From positions 34,854,504 through 34,918,503 of the forward strand of contig OY829651.1 in assembly GCA_963691815.1 (NCBI GenBank): a stretch of 64,000 bases of DNA, given 5' to 3'. Within the stretch, counting starts at the first letter, position 1. The number at the start of each line of letters is the position of its first letter. The notes under the pieces were generated by a model. It searched no databases and was not told where the DNA came from. It saw only the letters and a program-made list of their open reading frames with translations. Of this stretch, positions 52,535 to 62,542 are shown piece after piece. The DNA is from Echiichthys vipera (lineage: Eukaryota > Chordata > Actinopteri > Perciformes > Trachinidae). A program made the translations under genes and the position numbers.

Positions 52535-52759
52535 CTGGACAACCTACCTTTTCAAAAAGGGATATGCAGCGACTACGGTGAAGAGCATGTTGACGAATGT
52601 CGTCATGTTCCTCAGGCATGTTGAGAACTCATTTCAGACGGCGAGTAAGCTGAAAAAAAAAGGATTTCACCACACTTCAGTATGAGCTTAAGAGAATCAT
52701 GGCTGAAGTCCAGAAGAAACTTGTCGTCCACCAGAAAAAAGTGCTACGCCTAAAGACAG
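52535..52759 (+). pseudogene. tyrosine-recombinase domain, N-terminal (SAM-like) exon
   Basis: Acceptor TTTTCCCACAG, donor ACAG/GTACAT. One frame gives 'WTTYLFKKGYAATTVKSMLT' and 'NVVMFLRHVENSFQTAS', the helical core-binding pattern of tyrosine recombinases ('l...gyaatTvk.ml..v..Fl'). After a run of nine A (about 52,652-52,660) the sense moves to the next frame: 'TTLQYELKRIMAEVQKKLVV' and 'HQKKVLRLKT'. The A-run shift is probably a decay mutation. Confidence 0.6.
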
Positions 52760-52796
52760 GTACATGTTTTTAATTTCTTTAATTCTGGTATTGTTT

Positions 52797-53150
52797 AATC
52801 AAATCAAAATCAAATTTTATTTTTATAGCCCAAATTCACAAATCACAGTTAGCCTCAGAGGGCTTTACAATCTGTACAGAAACGACACCCTTCGACCCTC
52901 AATTTGAGTGAGTGGAAAAACTTGCCCCCCAAAAAACCCTTTTAACAGGGAAAAATGCGGAAGAAAACTTAGGAAGAGCCACAGAGGAGGGATTCGTCTC
53001 CCAGGACGGAGAGACGTGCAATAGATGTCGTATGTAAAGAGCAGATCAATGAAATCACAATGTATACAATTATAATAGATTGTTAACAGTAATGAAGGTA
53101 CATAAGGAAGTATTACAGCAATAATAATGAAATGCACATAATGGAAATGT
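52797..53150 (-). repeat. interspersed fish repeat in intron
   Basis: AATCAAAATCAAATTTTATT, GCCTCAGAGGGCTTTACAAT, AGGGAAAAATGCGGAAGAAA and CAGGACGGAGAGACGTGCAA are hallmark words of one of the commonest teleost repeats (a LINE/SINE 3'-end type). Confidence 0.7.
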
Positions 53151-53455
53151 GACTAGTAGTAATGACAGTAGTAATGGTTAACAGTAAGGATAGTATGTTG
53201 TATGTTTACTTCCTGAAAATCAAATTGTATGTCCTATATATATATTGTCATCAAAATGAATGCATGCATGTCACACTGTTTTCACAGAAAATCAGCTTAG
53301 TGCAGTGCAAGAAAAGCAATTCATGGTTACTGCCAGGAAAAAAATTCCTGAACTGTTCATTGAGTATACTCTATTATTTACATTGTATTCCTTCTTCTTC
53401 AGTAGCTTGCATTCTTAACTGTATTTTTCTGTATTAATCTTGCCATGTTTTGTAG

Positions 53456-53625
53456 AAAGCTTAGCCTGCAATGGAGGAGAGAGTGAGCATTCCAAGCTCA
53501 TTGGCTACATAATGGGCTACCAGTCCATACTCACAGGACACAGATTCGTTGTACTCACTAACTTGACCAAGGAACATGTGATCAACTTTGAGACTTGGAG
53601 TCATGGCAAGAGATTCCAGGTTCTG
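53456..53625 (+). pseudogene. tyrosine-recombinase exon with first catalytic Arg
   Basis: Acceptor TTTTGTAG. It reads 'ESLACNGGESEHSKLIGYIM', 'GYQSILTGHRFVVLTNLTKE' and 'HVINFETWSHGKRFQ'. The 'TGHR..VLTNLT' stretch corresponds to box I of tyrosine recombinases, where the Arg is catalytic. The donor is CAG/GTTCTG or CTG/GTTAGT. Confidence 0.6.
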
Positions 53626-53735
53626 GTTAGTATTTATTTAGGTGTGGTGGATCCAAGCAATAAAAATTTAATTGGTGAAGATAACATTAGTGTCTTTGTT
53701 GAAGTCAGCATTTCATAGTCCCACACATTAGTCAC

Positions 53736-54843
53736 TAGGGATGCTCGATATTGGCTTTTCTGCCGATATCCGATATTCCGATATTGTCCAACCCTTAATT
53801 TCTGATACCGATATCACCCGATACCGATATATGCAGCCTTTTTACACCAAAATTCATCACATATCACCTATTATGGAATTAACACATTATGCCTAATTTT
53901 ATGTGATGCCCCACTGGATGCATACATAAATGCAACACGGCTTTTCAAATTTAAACACAGTCTGTACAAAATAAGTTATTGAAAAAAGTGCCATTCATTT
54001 ATTTGTTTGTGCTTTTAGAGAGAATATTTTGCCTCAAACAACACTACAGACAACATCACAACAAGGAAGATGCATAGCTTCAGTCCAGAGTAGTAAACAA
54101 ACATAGTCCTCTTTTTCCAGACTGAGTAACGACTGAGCCGTAACTTGGCAAATAATACAATCAATAAATTAGCAGTTAAGCTCAACATGCTAACCTTTAG
54201 TGGATCTAATGGATACAGCACCAGAAATTACCTTCTCGACGTGACTGTAAACAATGCTGTGCAATTCGGGTAAGTACTGGTCTGAGAAATACTTGCGACT
54301 GGGCATGGCATAACGTTGCTCGAGGAACTCCACACGTTTGGTGAATCCGGCATCTTGAACGATAGAAAAAGGTTTTTTCTCGGTGTCGGCTGTTGCTTCT
54401 TTTCATCCCTTTGCTGCACAAATGTAGCGTTTAACTCCGCATGATTCTTCTTGAGGTGGGTGATCAAATGTGATGTATTAAAGGAAGACGCCTTGTTTCC
54501 TCCTCTCATAACCGACGCCTTGCAGTCATTGCAAAGCGCACATATACTGTTAGTAGGTGACACTTGGAAATACTTCCAAACCTCGGACATCTCATGCACC
54601 GGGAGAGCTGAAGCTTGTTAGCCACGGTTAGCAACCTACGAATGAAGCGTGTTGTTGTTGTTGTTATACGTCATCAAGCACGCGCCTGTAAACGGCCCGT
54701 GTTGCATTCAGGTACACTCGGAAATGCTGAAGCCTACAGAACTAACATCGGTTGTAAAAACCTGATACCGATAATTCCAGGTATTAGATTTTTACTCAAT
54801 ATCGACCGATGATATCGTGGGCCGATATTATCGGACATCCCTA
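53736..54843 (-). mobile_element. hAT-type element, internally deleted, copy 2
   Basis: 1,108 bp flanked by a perfect 8-bp duplication TTAGTCAC (53,728-53,735 and 54,844-54,851). The termini TAGGGATG(C/T) are inverted. It inserted in an intron of the SET-recombinase locus. It is nearly identical to the copy at 38,053-39,137, implying recent amplification of the deleted form. Confidence 0.9.
54228..54599 (-). CDS. BED-type zinc finger ORF of deleted hAT, copy 2
   Basis: A 123-codon open frame with the same BED finger as copy 1 ('CALCNDCKASV', 'SHLITHLKKNH'). The hAT catalytic domain is deleted, so it is a stub; there is no sign of independent function. Confidence 0.7.
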   Translation of the reverse strand: MHEMSEVWKYFQVSPTNSICALCNDCKASVMRGGNKASSFNTSHLITHLKKNHAELNATFVQQRDEKKQQPTPRKNLFLSFKMPDSPNVWSSSSNVMPCPVASISQTSTYPNCTALFTVTSRR

Positions 54844-54926
54844 TTAGTCACCAGTGATTCTTTCTGCTCATTTAAAGTCCACCTCTCCACAGAATTACAC
54901 TAATGTTGTGCATTTTATATTCTAAG

Positions 54927-55178
54927 GTGGATGACCACAAAACTGTGAAATCATTTGGCCAAGCTGTATTTTCCCTCAACACTGACGAATTTACTTGGCT
55001 TGAAAACCTGACTCATGGCATGTGCTGTAAGCCAGGCCAGTGCAGCAACTATGTGTTCCATTCAGCGCAAGGCAAGCAGATTCAGAAGCCAATAAACTTT
55101 CTCCATCTGGCTATGGTGGATGCCGCTATGGAGGGGACTGTCAGCTTCAACAAGATCCGGAGCAGCGTCTCCACCCAA
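54927..55178 (+). pseudogene. tyrosine-recombinase exon with second catalytic Arg
   Basis: Acceptor TTCTAAG, donor CAA/GTAAGA. It reads 'VDDHKTVKSFGQAVFSLNTD', 'EFTWLENLTHGMCCKPGQCS', 'NYVFHSAQGKQIQKPINFLH' and 'GTVSFNKIRSSVSTQ'. The 'HKTVKSFG..VFSL' block fits the beta-hairpin with the conserved Lys, and 'NKIR' stands where the HxxR box II is expected (His replaced by Asn, Arg kept). The whole exon is open. Confidence 0.65.
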
Positions 55179-55442
55179 GTAAGAACATCATATAAGTTGG
55201 ATTCTGGCCATCGATCAGAATATGGAAATAGGAATCTTCGATGTGGGGGGCTGGAATTAGAAATTAGATGATGTTGATGTTTGCATATAAGTAGAAGTAA
55301 CAAATTTGGTGTAAACACATTTTAGAGACTGGATGTCATAAGTTATATGTTTATTGAGTGTTGATTAAGACTATTGAGACACAGTTGCTCTGACTGTTTT
55401 CATATCAAACTTTTGTAAAAACTTCTTTGTTTGGGTTTCCAG

Positions 55443-56523
55443 GCCAACCAACACCTCTCCGAAAAGGAGAGGAAGCAGGTGGCAAGGCAGATGTGCCATG
55501 ACCCCGACATAGCGGAACAATTTTATGTTGCTCTGCCGGACAAAGTGATGGGGTATGAAACGAGAAATTTGCGAATGAAAGCCCCGTAGAGTGCTGTTGA
55601 AAACCCCTCTCCAGTTAACAAAAGTGTTAATGTACCCATCCTAACTGCTACACCAGAGACAAGCTCAAATGAGGAGGAACCTGTCTATGATGATGAACCA
55701 GAATCAAGCTCTTCATTGTCTGAGGAGGAGTTGAGGAGGATGCATCGAAAACGTGAGAGCTTTGTAAAGGGATGTGGAGGGAGTGTCCATGTTAAAGTTT
55801 CTTTTTCATCAGAGGACGAACTTCCCTCACACCCAAAGCTCAGAAAGAAGTTTAATTTCACATCTGAAGCCAAGAAATTGAAAAGTGACACGATGGATTT
55901 GCAAATCAACATTAAGTCACCTAGAAAGTGCTCGGTGTTGGTTGAGAAATTGAGACAACCAGTTGCAAAATTTCATTTGAGCAAAATGACTGCTACCAAG
56001 CACCTCTTCATGAGGAGGGAAGGCTTTGAGCAAGCAACTGATGCTGAGATGGAGAGTCTGCAAGCACCTCTTTTTGAGCAGGCTCCAAGGGGTGTGCCCC
56101 TCATGCTCACACAGGAGAAAGCTGGATTCATGGAGGAAACCCCAGCGGGGCAGCTGATAGAAACCCCTGCCGGGGAGAACAAAGGCCGTGTTCCTGAACA
56201 CCAAAATCAGATGACACCTGAGTGCGCGGAGGAAACGCCCACTGAGAACAGGCCAGCAACCCCAGCCCTGGAGAACGAAGTCCACGTTCCTGAGCCCCAA
56301 GATCAGATGACACCTGAGTGTGTGGAGAAAACGCCCGCTGAGAACAGGCCAACAACCCCAGCCGTGGAGAACAAAGTCCACGTTCCTGAGCACCAAGATC
56401 AGATAACAAATGAGTGCGTGGAGAAAACGCCCGCTGAGAACAGGCCAGCAACCCCAGCCGTGGAGAAAAAAGATTGGGTTCCTGAGCCTAAAACTCGAAC
56501 GACACGTGAGTATGTGGTGAAAA
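55443..56523 (+). pseudogene. tyrosine-recombinase end and Glu/Pro/Thr repeat tail
   Basis: Acceptor GGGTTTCCAG. It starts 'ANQHLSEKERKQVARQMCHD' and 'PDIAEQFYVALPDK': His in 'MCHD' and Tyr in 'QFYV' match the third-box His and nucleophilic Tyr of tyrosine recombinases. A TAG follows at 55,587, after 'RNLRMKAP'. The frame then stays open to 56,534, passing through an acidic Ser-rich part, 'KVSFSSEDELPSHPKLRKKF', and about four units of a 31-codon repeat of the type 'ENRPATPAVENKVHVPEPQD' plus 'QMTPECVEKTPA'. More units continue in another frame to about 56,650. Confidence 0.65.
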
Positions 56524-56660
56524 CCCCCCGCTGAGAACATGCCAGCAACCCCAGCTGAGGAGAACGAAGTCCACGTTTCTGAGCCCCAAGATCAGATGAC
56601 ACCTGAGTGCGTGGAGAAAATGCCCGCTGAGAACATGCCAGCAACCCAACATCAACATCC
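56160..56660 (+). repeat. 93-bp coding minisatellite
   Basis: About five tandem units of 90-93 bp with GAGAACAGGCCAGCAACCCC, CACGTTCCTGAGCCCCAAGA and GAGTGCGTGGAGAAAACGCC. One unit boundary near 56,525 has an extra base that shifts the frame. The minus strand is also open over it. Confidence 0.9.
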
Positions 56661-56823
56661 CAGCAACAACAGCAACATCCCAGACACTCAATTCTGGAGT
56701 GAGGATTTTTGAGTTACGTGGGGCGTGAATACTAAAAAGAGCACAAGTCAAGCAGGCCAGAGCACCAGCACGGAAAAAGTGATTGCAGCAATCAGTAAGT
56801 TCAGCGGCAGCATTGACCAGATG

Positions 56824-57640
56824 GTGAGTTAGAGTAATCCTATTGTTTATAAGACACTTTATTTTACTTTATCTCCACTGGAAGGACAGGCTTGAGGGCA
56901 CTTTTTACGTTTTGTTCAAAAGAAAAGTACCCTTAAGGGCCTTTATTTTTCAGACTTTGTCCACAAGAAGGGCACACTTTGTTTCCTTCATTGCACAGGT
57001 AATGGTTTTCAGGGCACTCTTTACACATCTCCACTGGAAGGGCACCCTTGAAGAGACCTTTTTATGTTTTGACCGATGGAAGGGCAGCCTTGGGGGCATT
57101 CTCCTTTTTTTTCATTGCATGGCCACCTCACAGGGCTGATTTTATTATTTTCATGTACAAAATCAGGCATCTTTGAAGGCTGGGACACCTGACCTTTTCT
57201 GACCTCCAACAGATAATCGTACACTGAAAAAATAAAATGTTCTGCCAAAGTCTGTTAATGCTTTAAAAGCTCTTCGTCCCACAGAATTCCCATGTCTCCA
57301 CTTAACAGTTGAGCATCAAAGAAGAGTGATCGCTTGTTGGATTGCTTCCTACATGTTAGACAAAGGTGAAGTAGTAAAACAAAAGGTGTTGAACAAATGC
57401 TTCCTGATTTTGGGAAATACACGTTTATTATATGTTTTATCCACAGGAAGGGCAAACTTGAGGGCACGTTATTGTGTTTGATCAAATGTAATCTCACTCT
57501 TGAGTGCACTTTTTTATGTTTTGTCCTATTATGTATGGATGTAAGGACCCAAATTACAAGGTTTTCTTTAAGGCATGGGCAGCCTACAGGGCACATTTCT
57601 AAGGGACTCAAAAAATCATGTTCATGTTCAGAAATAAATG
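56824..57640 (+). repeat. degenerate repeat of about 48 bp in the 3' flank/intron
   Basis: Recurring words GGAAGGGCA, CTTGAGGGCAC and TTTTTATGTTTTGTCC appear near 56,877, 57,030, 57,078, 57,450 and 57,500, with more diverged copies between. They follow the last recognised splice donor (CAGATG/GTGAGT). No protein is assigned. Confidence 0.6.
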
Positions 57641-58475
57641 TTCCTAACAGCATATGTTTGTCTCTGCCTTTTGCTTTGAGTTTGGATAAACTTCTGATTG
57701 CTGGGGATGTCCAAAGATGTAGATCTAGAAGTACTTCAAGGACTCATAATTCAGAGACAGTGAGATGTATCAGGCTCATTCCTATACTACGTGGAAGCTT
57801 GGACATTGTTGCATCAAACACACAGTCTGTGCCACTCTAGGTACCATGACCAGTGAGTTATCAAGCCAGATAGTGCTTCCAAGTTCTCATCTATTTTGGT
57901 GCTCATAGATGTAAATATGGAAGTATTTCTGAGGCTCATATTTGAAAGACAGTGAGAGGCACCAAACGGCTGACCTTTGACGTTTCAGAAGGTAATAGAG
58001 GTCTGAAACTTGGTACCCTGATCCCCTGTGGTGTCCCGATGCATATGCTAAAATTTCAGCCCCCTTCCTCAATATTTAAACTTTTTATCACCCACGCCAC
58101 AGTGTTATCTGAAGTATTCATGTTTTAGTAATAATTCTTGTCTTTACTGAAGCCTGACACTTTTTATAGTCTGATGTGCAGAGGCGACCTGTATCGATAC
58201 AGAGTGCATTCTAACGCAGGGTGGAGGGTTTTATGAATGCATTCTATTCATCTGAGCTGAGGTAGAAAAATACCCTCATGGCCTGCCTGCCCCATGGCAT
58301 CTTGGCGCCCTCTGCTGACTGATATAATGTCTGTTCTGGAATAATTATTAATACTATTTTTATGTTTTAATCTTTACTATTATTCTCATGTGACTTTAAG
58401 GGGTCAAACAGGGTTTGTTTAGGGAGGAGACACCGGAAGTTCAGTTTAGTTGTTATTTCGAGCTGGAGAGCTCAG
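57641..58475. other. no gene recognised
   Basis: Two diverged direct repeats share ATGTAGATCTAGAAGTA/ATGTAAATATGGAAGTA and CAGAGACAGTGAGA/AAAGACAGTGAGA (about 57,715-57,765 and 57,908-57,958). Otherwise nothing. Confidence 0.45.
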
Positions 58476-58701
58476 AATGGGCCTCATTTATCAATCTTGC
58501 GTGAAAACGGGCGCAGATCTGAGCGCAGAATTGGTCGTATGGCAGGACCCACGTGTGATTTATGAAACATTCGTATCTGACCAATCTCAGCGTACGAATG
58601 AGCGGGCCTTGATAAATGCGGCGGCTGAATTCTATCATGTCATTAACATGTTACACGCTTAAATATTCCTGGTTCGGAGGCCTCGCCCACTGAGGTCAAA
58701 C

Positions 58702-59031
58702 ATGGAGAGGAAGAAAGCTGGTACAAAAAGAAACTTTTCCGACACACAGATCGGCATCCTGACATCCGAGATGGAGCAAAATAAATATGTGCTTTTTGAC
58801 AGTCTTAAGAGTAGAATAAAAGGGGCCCATAAAAACGCTGTATGGAAAAGAATAACGGAGGCAGTCAAACCGAAGAAGCGCTCCACTGTGAACCGTGTGC
58901 GTGTGTGCGCACTGCTGAACCTGCGCTCCTGCTCTGTAGCGGGGTTATTAGGTATACCGTTAGAGGATAACCTTTGTCACCTAGAAGAACCATACCAAGA
59001 TGTTAATCATCGGATACCTTGTTTGATTTAA
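58702..59031 (+). pseudogene. H3 Myb/SANT-like remnant, copy B
   Basis: The open frame starts 'MERKKAGTKRNFSDTQIGIL', 'TSEMEQNKYVLFDSLKSRIK' and 'GAHKNAVWKRITEAVKPKKR', a Myb/SANT-like domain of about 70 residues with spaced aromatic residues. After 'RSTVNRVRVCALLNLRS' the sequence is no longer Myb-like: an internal deletion joins it to the exon-2 side of the element. Confidence 0.7.
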
Positions 59032-59138
59032 TGCAATTTATCGAGGGTAGCCACTTACCGAGGAGATGACTTTGGCTCTGCAGTGCGCTTTCCTGCAGCC
59101 GCGCACAAACACATTAATTAATTAATTCATCTTCAACC

Positions 59139-60500
59139 GGGATTGGCAGACCGGGGTGGTGGTTCCTATTTTTAAAAAGGGGGACCAGAGGGTGTGTGCC
59201 AATTACAGGGGTATCACACTACTCAGCCTCCCTGGTAAAGTCTACTCCAAGGTGCTGGAAAGGAGGGTTCGTCCTATAGTCGAACCTCAGATTGAAGAGG
59301 AACAATGTGGATTCCGTCCTGGACGTGGAACAACGGACCAGCTCTTCATTCTCGCAAGGATCCTGGAGGGGGCCTGGGAGTATGCTCATCCAGTCTACAT
59401 GTGTTTTGTGGATCTGGAGAAGGCATATGACCGGGTTCCTAGGGAGATACTGTGGGAGGTGCTGCGGGAGTATGGGGTGAGGGGGTCACTTCTGTGGGCC
59501 ATCCAATCTCTGTACACCCAAAGTGAGAGCTGTGTCCGGATCCTCGGGAGTAAGTCGGATTCGTTTCCGGTGGGGGTTGGCCTCCGCCAGGGGTGCGCTT
59601 TGTCACCAATCCTGTTCGTGATTTTCATGGACAGGATTTCAAGGCGTAGTCGTGGTGGGGAGGGGTTGCAGTTCGGTGGGCTGAGGATCTCGTCTCTGCT
59701 TTTCGCGATGATGTGGTCCTGATGGCATCGTCGGTCAGTGACCTTCAGCACTCACTGGATCGGTTCGCAGCCGAGTGTGAAACGGCTGGGATGAGGATCA
59801 GCATCTCTAAATCTGAGGCCATGGCTCTTAGCAGGAAACCTGTGGATTGCTTACTCCAGGTAGGGAATGAGTCCTTACCCCAAGTGAAGGAGTTCAAGTA
59901 CCTCGGGATCATGTTCACGAGTGAGGGGACGATGGAGCGTGAGTTTGGCCGGAGAATCGGAGCAGCGGGGGCGGTGTTGCAGTCGCTCTACCGCACCGTT
60001 GTGACGAAAAGAGAGCTGAGCCGGAAGGCAAAGCTCTCGATCTACCGGTCAATCTTCGTTCCTACCCTCACCTATGGTCATGACCGAAAGAACGAGATCG
60101 CGAGTACAAACGGCCGAAATGGGTTTTCTCAGGAGGGTTGCTGGAGTCTCCCTTAGCGATAGGGTGAGAAGTTCAGCCATCCGTGAGGAACTCGGAGTAG
60201 AGCCGCTGCTCCTTAGCGTTGAAAGGAGCCAGTTGAGGTGGTTCGGGCATCTAGTAAGGATGCCCCCTGGGCGCCTCCCTAGGGAGGTGTTCCAGGCACG
60301 TCCAGCTGGGAGGAGACCTCGGGGAAGACCCAGGACTAGGTGGAGAGATTATATCTCCACACTGGCCTGGGAACGCCTCGGGATCCCCCAGTTAGAGCTG
60401 GTTAATGTGGCCCGGGAAAGGGAAGTTTGGGGTCCCCTGCTAAAGCTGCTGCCCCCGCGACCCGACCCCGGATAAGCGGATGAAGATGAGATGAGATGAG
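59139..60500 (+). mobile_element. LINE family A, copy F (5'-truncated)
   Basis: Flanked by a perfect 10-bp duplication ATCTTCAACC (59,129-59,138 and 60,501-60,510). It begins at the RT fingers and ends with the GATGA tandem tail. It lies inside Harbinger H3 copy B, so it is younger than that element. Confidence 0.95.
59156..60475 (+). pseudogene. LINE A copy F, reverse transcriptase
   Basis: Two frames cover the RT: fingers 'CANYRGITLLSLPGKVYSKV', motif A 'CFVDLEKAYDRVPREILWEV', motif B 'VGVGLRQGCALSPILFVIFM'. One base is lost in the FADD box (near 59,706), shifting the frame, which resumes at 'VLMASSVSDLQHSLDRFAAE'. A second lesion near 60,083 removes about 14 bp of the 'GHESWVMTERTRSR' region. 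The C-terminus 'RRPRGRPRTRWRDYISTLAW...LKLLPPRPDPG' is intact. Among family A copies here it has the fewest mutations. Confidence 0.9.
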
Positions 60501-60510
60501 ATCTTCAACC

Positions 60511-60729
60511 GCTTGTCCCTGTCGGGGTTGCGGGGGGCTGGAGCCGAGCTGTTTTGAAATATAAAATAATTGTGTGTGTCCCCCTGGCCACCACGTTTAA
60601 AAGCGATAGCTTGGCATCACAAATCACCTGTACATGTATCGAGTGGTAATTTTTGCGATTGATGAATGCGTAATCATTCATGGATGGTGCCTTCAGACGC
60701 ACATGAGTACAATCAATTGCTCCAACCAC
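60511..60729 (-). pseudogene. H3 HARBI1-type fragment, copy B
   Basis: The minus strand gives 'MVGAIDCTHVRLKAPSMNDY', 'AFINRKNYHSIHVQVICDAK' and 'LSLLNVVARGTHTIIL'. The first catalytic Asp (GAIDCTH) is present. The WPGxxHDS motif with the second Asp is destroyed by a small deletion. The remaining exons are lost. Confidence 0.75.
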
Positions 60730-61338
60730 AATTTAGATTTTTTTTTATTCGTTTTAAGAATCCGTTTTGATCTGTTCTTAATATGTGACTGCTTATGCTT
60801 AATGGCAGCTGAGGTTTGTTAATTATTTTCAGCCAGATTTTGCTCTGCTACACCGCAAATACACAGGCTGAAATTTGCGTACACGATCTCAGACCAGACG
60901 TGAGATTTGATCGTAGCTTCCGCTCACGTCCAAATTGATAAATGCCGAAGTTTGCCTGGAAATGGTCGTACGCACGTTTTTCTGCTGTACGTTCGTTTGA
61001 TAACTGAGGGCCAATGTGTTTTTCTATGGGAGTAGCCCTCAGATCTGTCACATTGTTACTGTCGTGTTTTATGTTGTTTTTTTCTGCTTTATGTTCGTCT
61101 GGGCCATTTTTTGTTTGTTTGTTTGTTGTTGTTTTCTCTTTTTTTACCCTTCCTCCCCACTCTCTTCCTCCAGTACTACAGATTACTTTAAGGTCATGCA
61201 GTGTCATTCTAACTTATTATTATTGTTCCTATGGCTAATGCTGTAAAGACAGATACTTGAGTGTGATTCCTGGAATACTAAGGGAATGAACGAAGCAATA
61301 AAAATCGGGAAGGTCCTGACACAGTTGCAGCGCCTTCA

Positions 61339-61728
61339 GGGGTGTGAAAGAAATTCTCTGGAGTCCTCAGTGTTTCTCAAATCATGTCTTTACTATATAC
61401 TGTATGCATAACAGGAGAGACGTCCTACCAACAGCCGGGTCTCAACAATCTCTGCCTTTCTCCAAGTCACTTCAGCATATATACAGACACATCAAAGCAC
61501 CTTACAAACACAAGGACATCAAAGTAACAAAAATACACCACCCAATGTTTAGGATCCCAGTAGATGTCACCATTTGGAAAACATGTGACTCCTATCCGAA
61601 ATCCCCCCAGCACTCATTCACAGCTTGACTGTTATGTTAATCAACACACGGGAATCAAGGATTTATATTATAAACTAAAAAACACTTACAAAGAAAGAAT
61701 GAATCTCTGGTTATTTCCCACATTGGGA
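61339..61728. other. insert inside L1/Tx1 endonuclease
   Basis: About 390 bp that separates 'LQRLQG' from 'DVMFLQETHLK', adjacent in the family. No recognisable ends or genes. Confidence 0.5.
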
Positions 61729-62542
61729 TGTGATGTTTCTGCAGGAAACACATCTCAAAACAGCCAACACCTCACATATCAAGAGGGCGTGGATGAACCA
61801 TCTATTCCACTCGAAATTTACAGATAGAGATAGAGGGGCAGCTATCATCATTCATAAAAGGGTCCTGACTATTGGATAGTTAGTTTAGAGGTTTTGTTGC
61901 GACTCAAATCCGCTCTTACATAGAGTTTAATGACACCCCTTATGTCAGCAGCGGTATTCTGTGGGAAGCACTTAAAGCTACTGTTCGAGGACAAGTGATA
62001 CCTTATATTTCACAAATGAGAAGGGCTGAGCGGGCAAGGCTTGTGCAGAGGAACTGGTAAAACTTGATGGAACTTACTCCACCAATCCATCCGCCTCACT
62101 ATATAAGAAACGGACACTACTACATTCAGAACACGGACTCTTAATGACACGCATAGTGGAGAGTATTGTGGGAATCAAGCAGTTCAGTGTCTCCTCTATC
62201 TAACCTTCTTAATGGATAACATAATTAACTGCCTCATGATGGTATAATGGCATATTTGTGCATGTGGACCCTGTGTTGCCTTGTGATGAGAGAAGTTCAG
62301 AATGTTCAGAATTGGAATGTCTGAGGCATGTTTTGTTTGGTCTAAAGACGTCACCCAACCAAGGCTTAGCGCTTTCTGGCTCTTCCTCTAAAAGACTGAG
62401 CACGAGTTGGATCGGTGTTATACATTATATACTTCTGAATGCAGCCCAATTACTGCAACGACCCTGAACCCTTGAGACTGCTTAACGTACCCTCAGATTG
62501 AAATAAACATGGCTAGGGTGCTAGGTATACCCAATCTCTCTG

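Larger units (their letters stand above)
48658..56823 (+). pseudogene. SET methyltransferase-zinc finger-tyrosine recombinase chimera (decayed)
   Basis: Exons on one strand, with plausible AG/GT borders, encode in order: a KMT5/SUV420-like N-terminus and SET domain, two C2H2 fingers, a Lys/Arg-rich block, a Ser/Thr/Pro repeat region, a tyrosine-recombinase-like domain (four exons) and a Glu/Pro/Thr repeat tail. The reading phase is consistent across several junctions, so I infer one gene rather than neighbours. KMT5 enzymes methylate histone H4 Lys20; tyrosine recombinases cut and rejoin DNA, and are the transposases of Crypton elements. This copy is dead: stops near 48,840, 48,978 and 55,587, frameshifts in the SET part and in an A-run near 52,660, a LINE piece, a solo LTR at a splice site, and interspersed repeats inside exons. 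The chimera could be a host gene or the payload of a mobile element; no terminal repeats were found. Confidence 0.6.
58479..61012 (-). mobile_element. PIF/Harbinger family H3, copy B
   Basis: Left end GGGCCTCATTTATCAA, right end ...TTGATAACTGAGGGCC, bounded by AAT on both sides (58,476-58,478 and 61,013-61,015). Orientation is opposite to copy A. It holds a better-preserved Myb-like start, a HARBI1-type fragment and an inserted family A LINE. Confidence 0.85.

Noticed and set aside
55917..56540. 207-codon minus-strand ORF
   Set aside because: Antisense of the 93-bp coding repeat and the recombinase tail; repeated Cys/Trp pattern follows from the unit.
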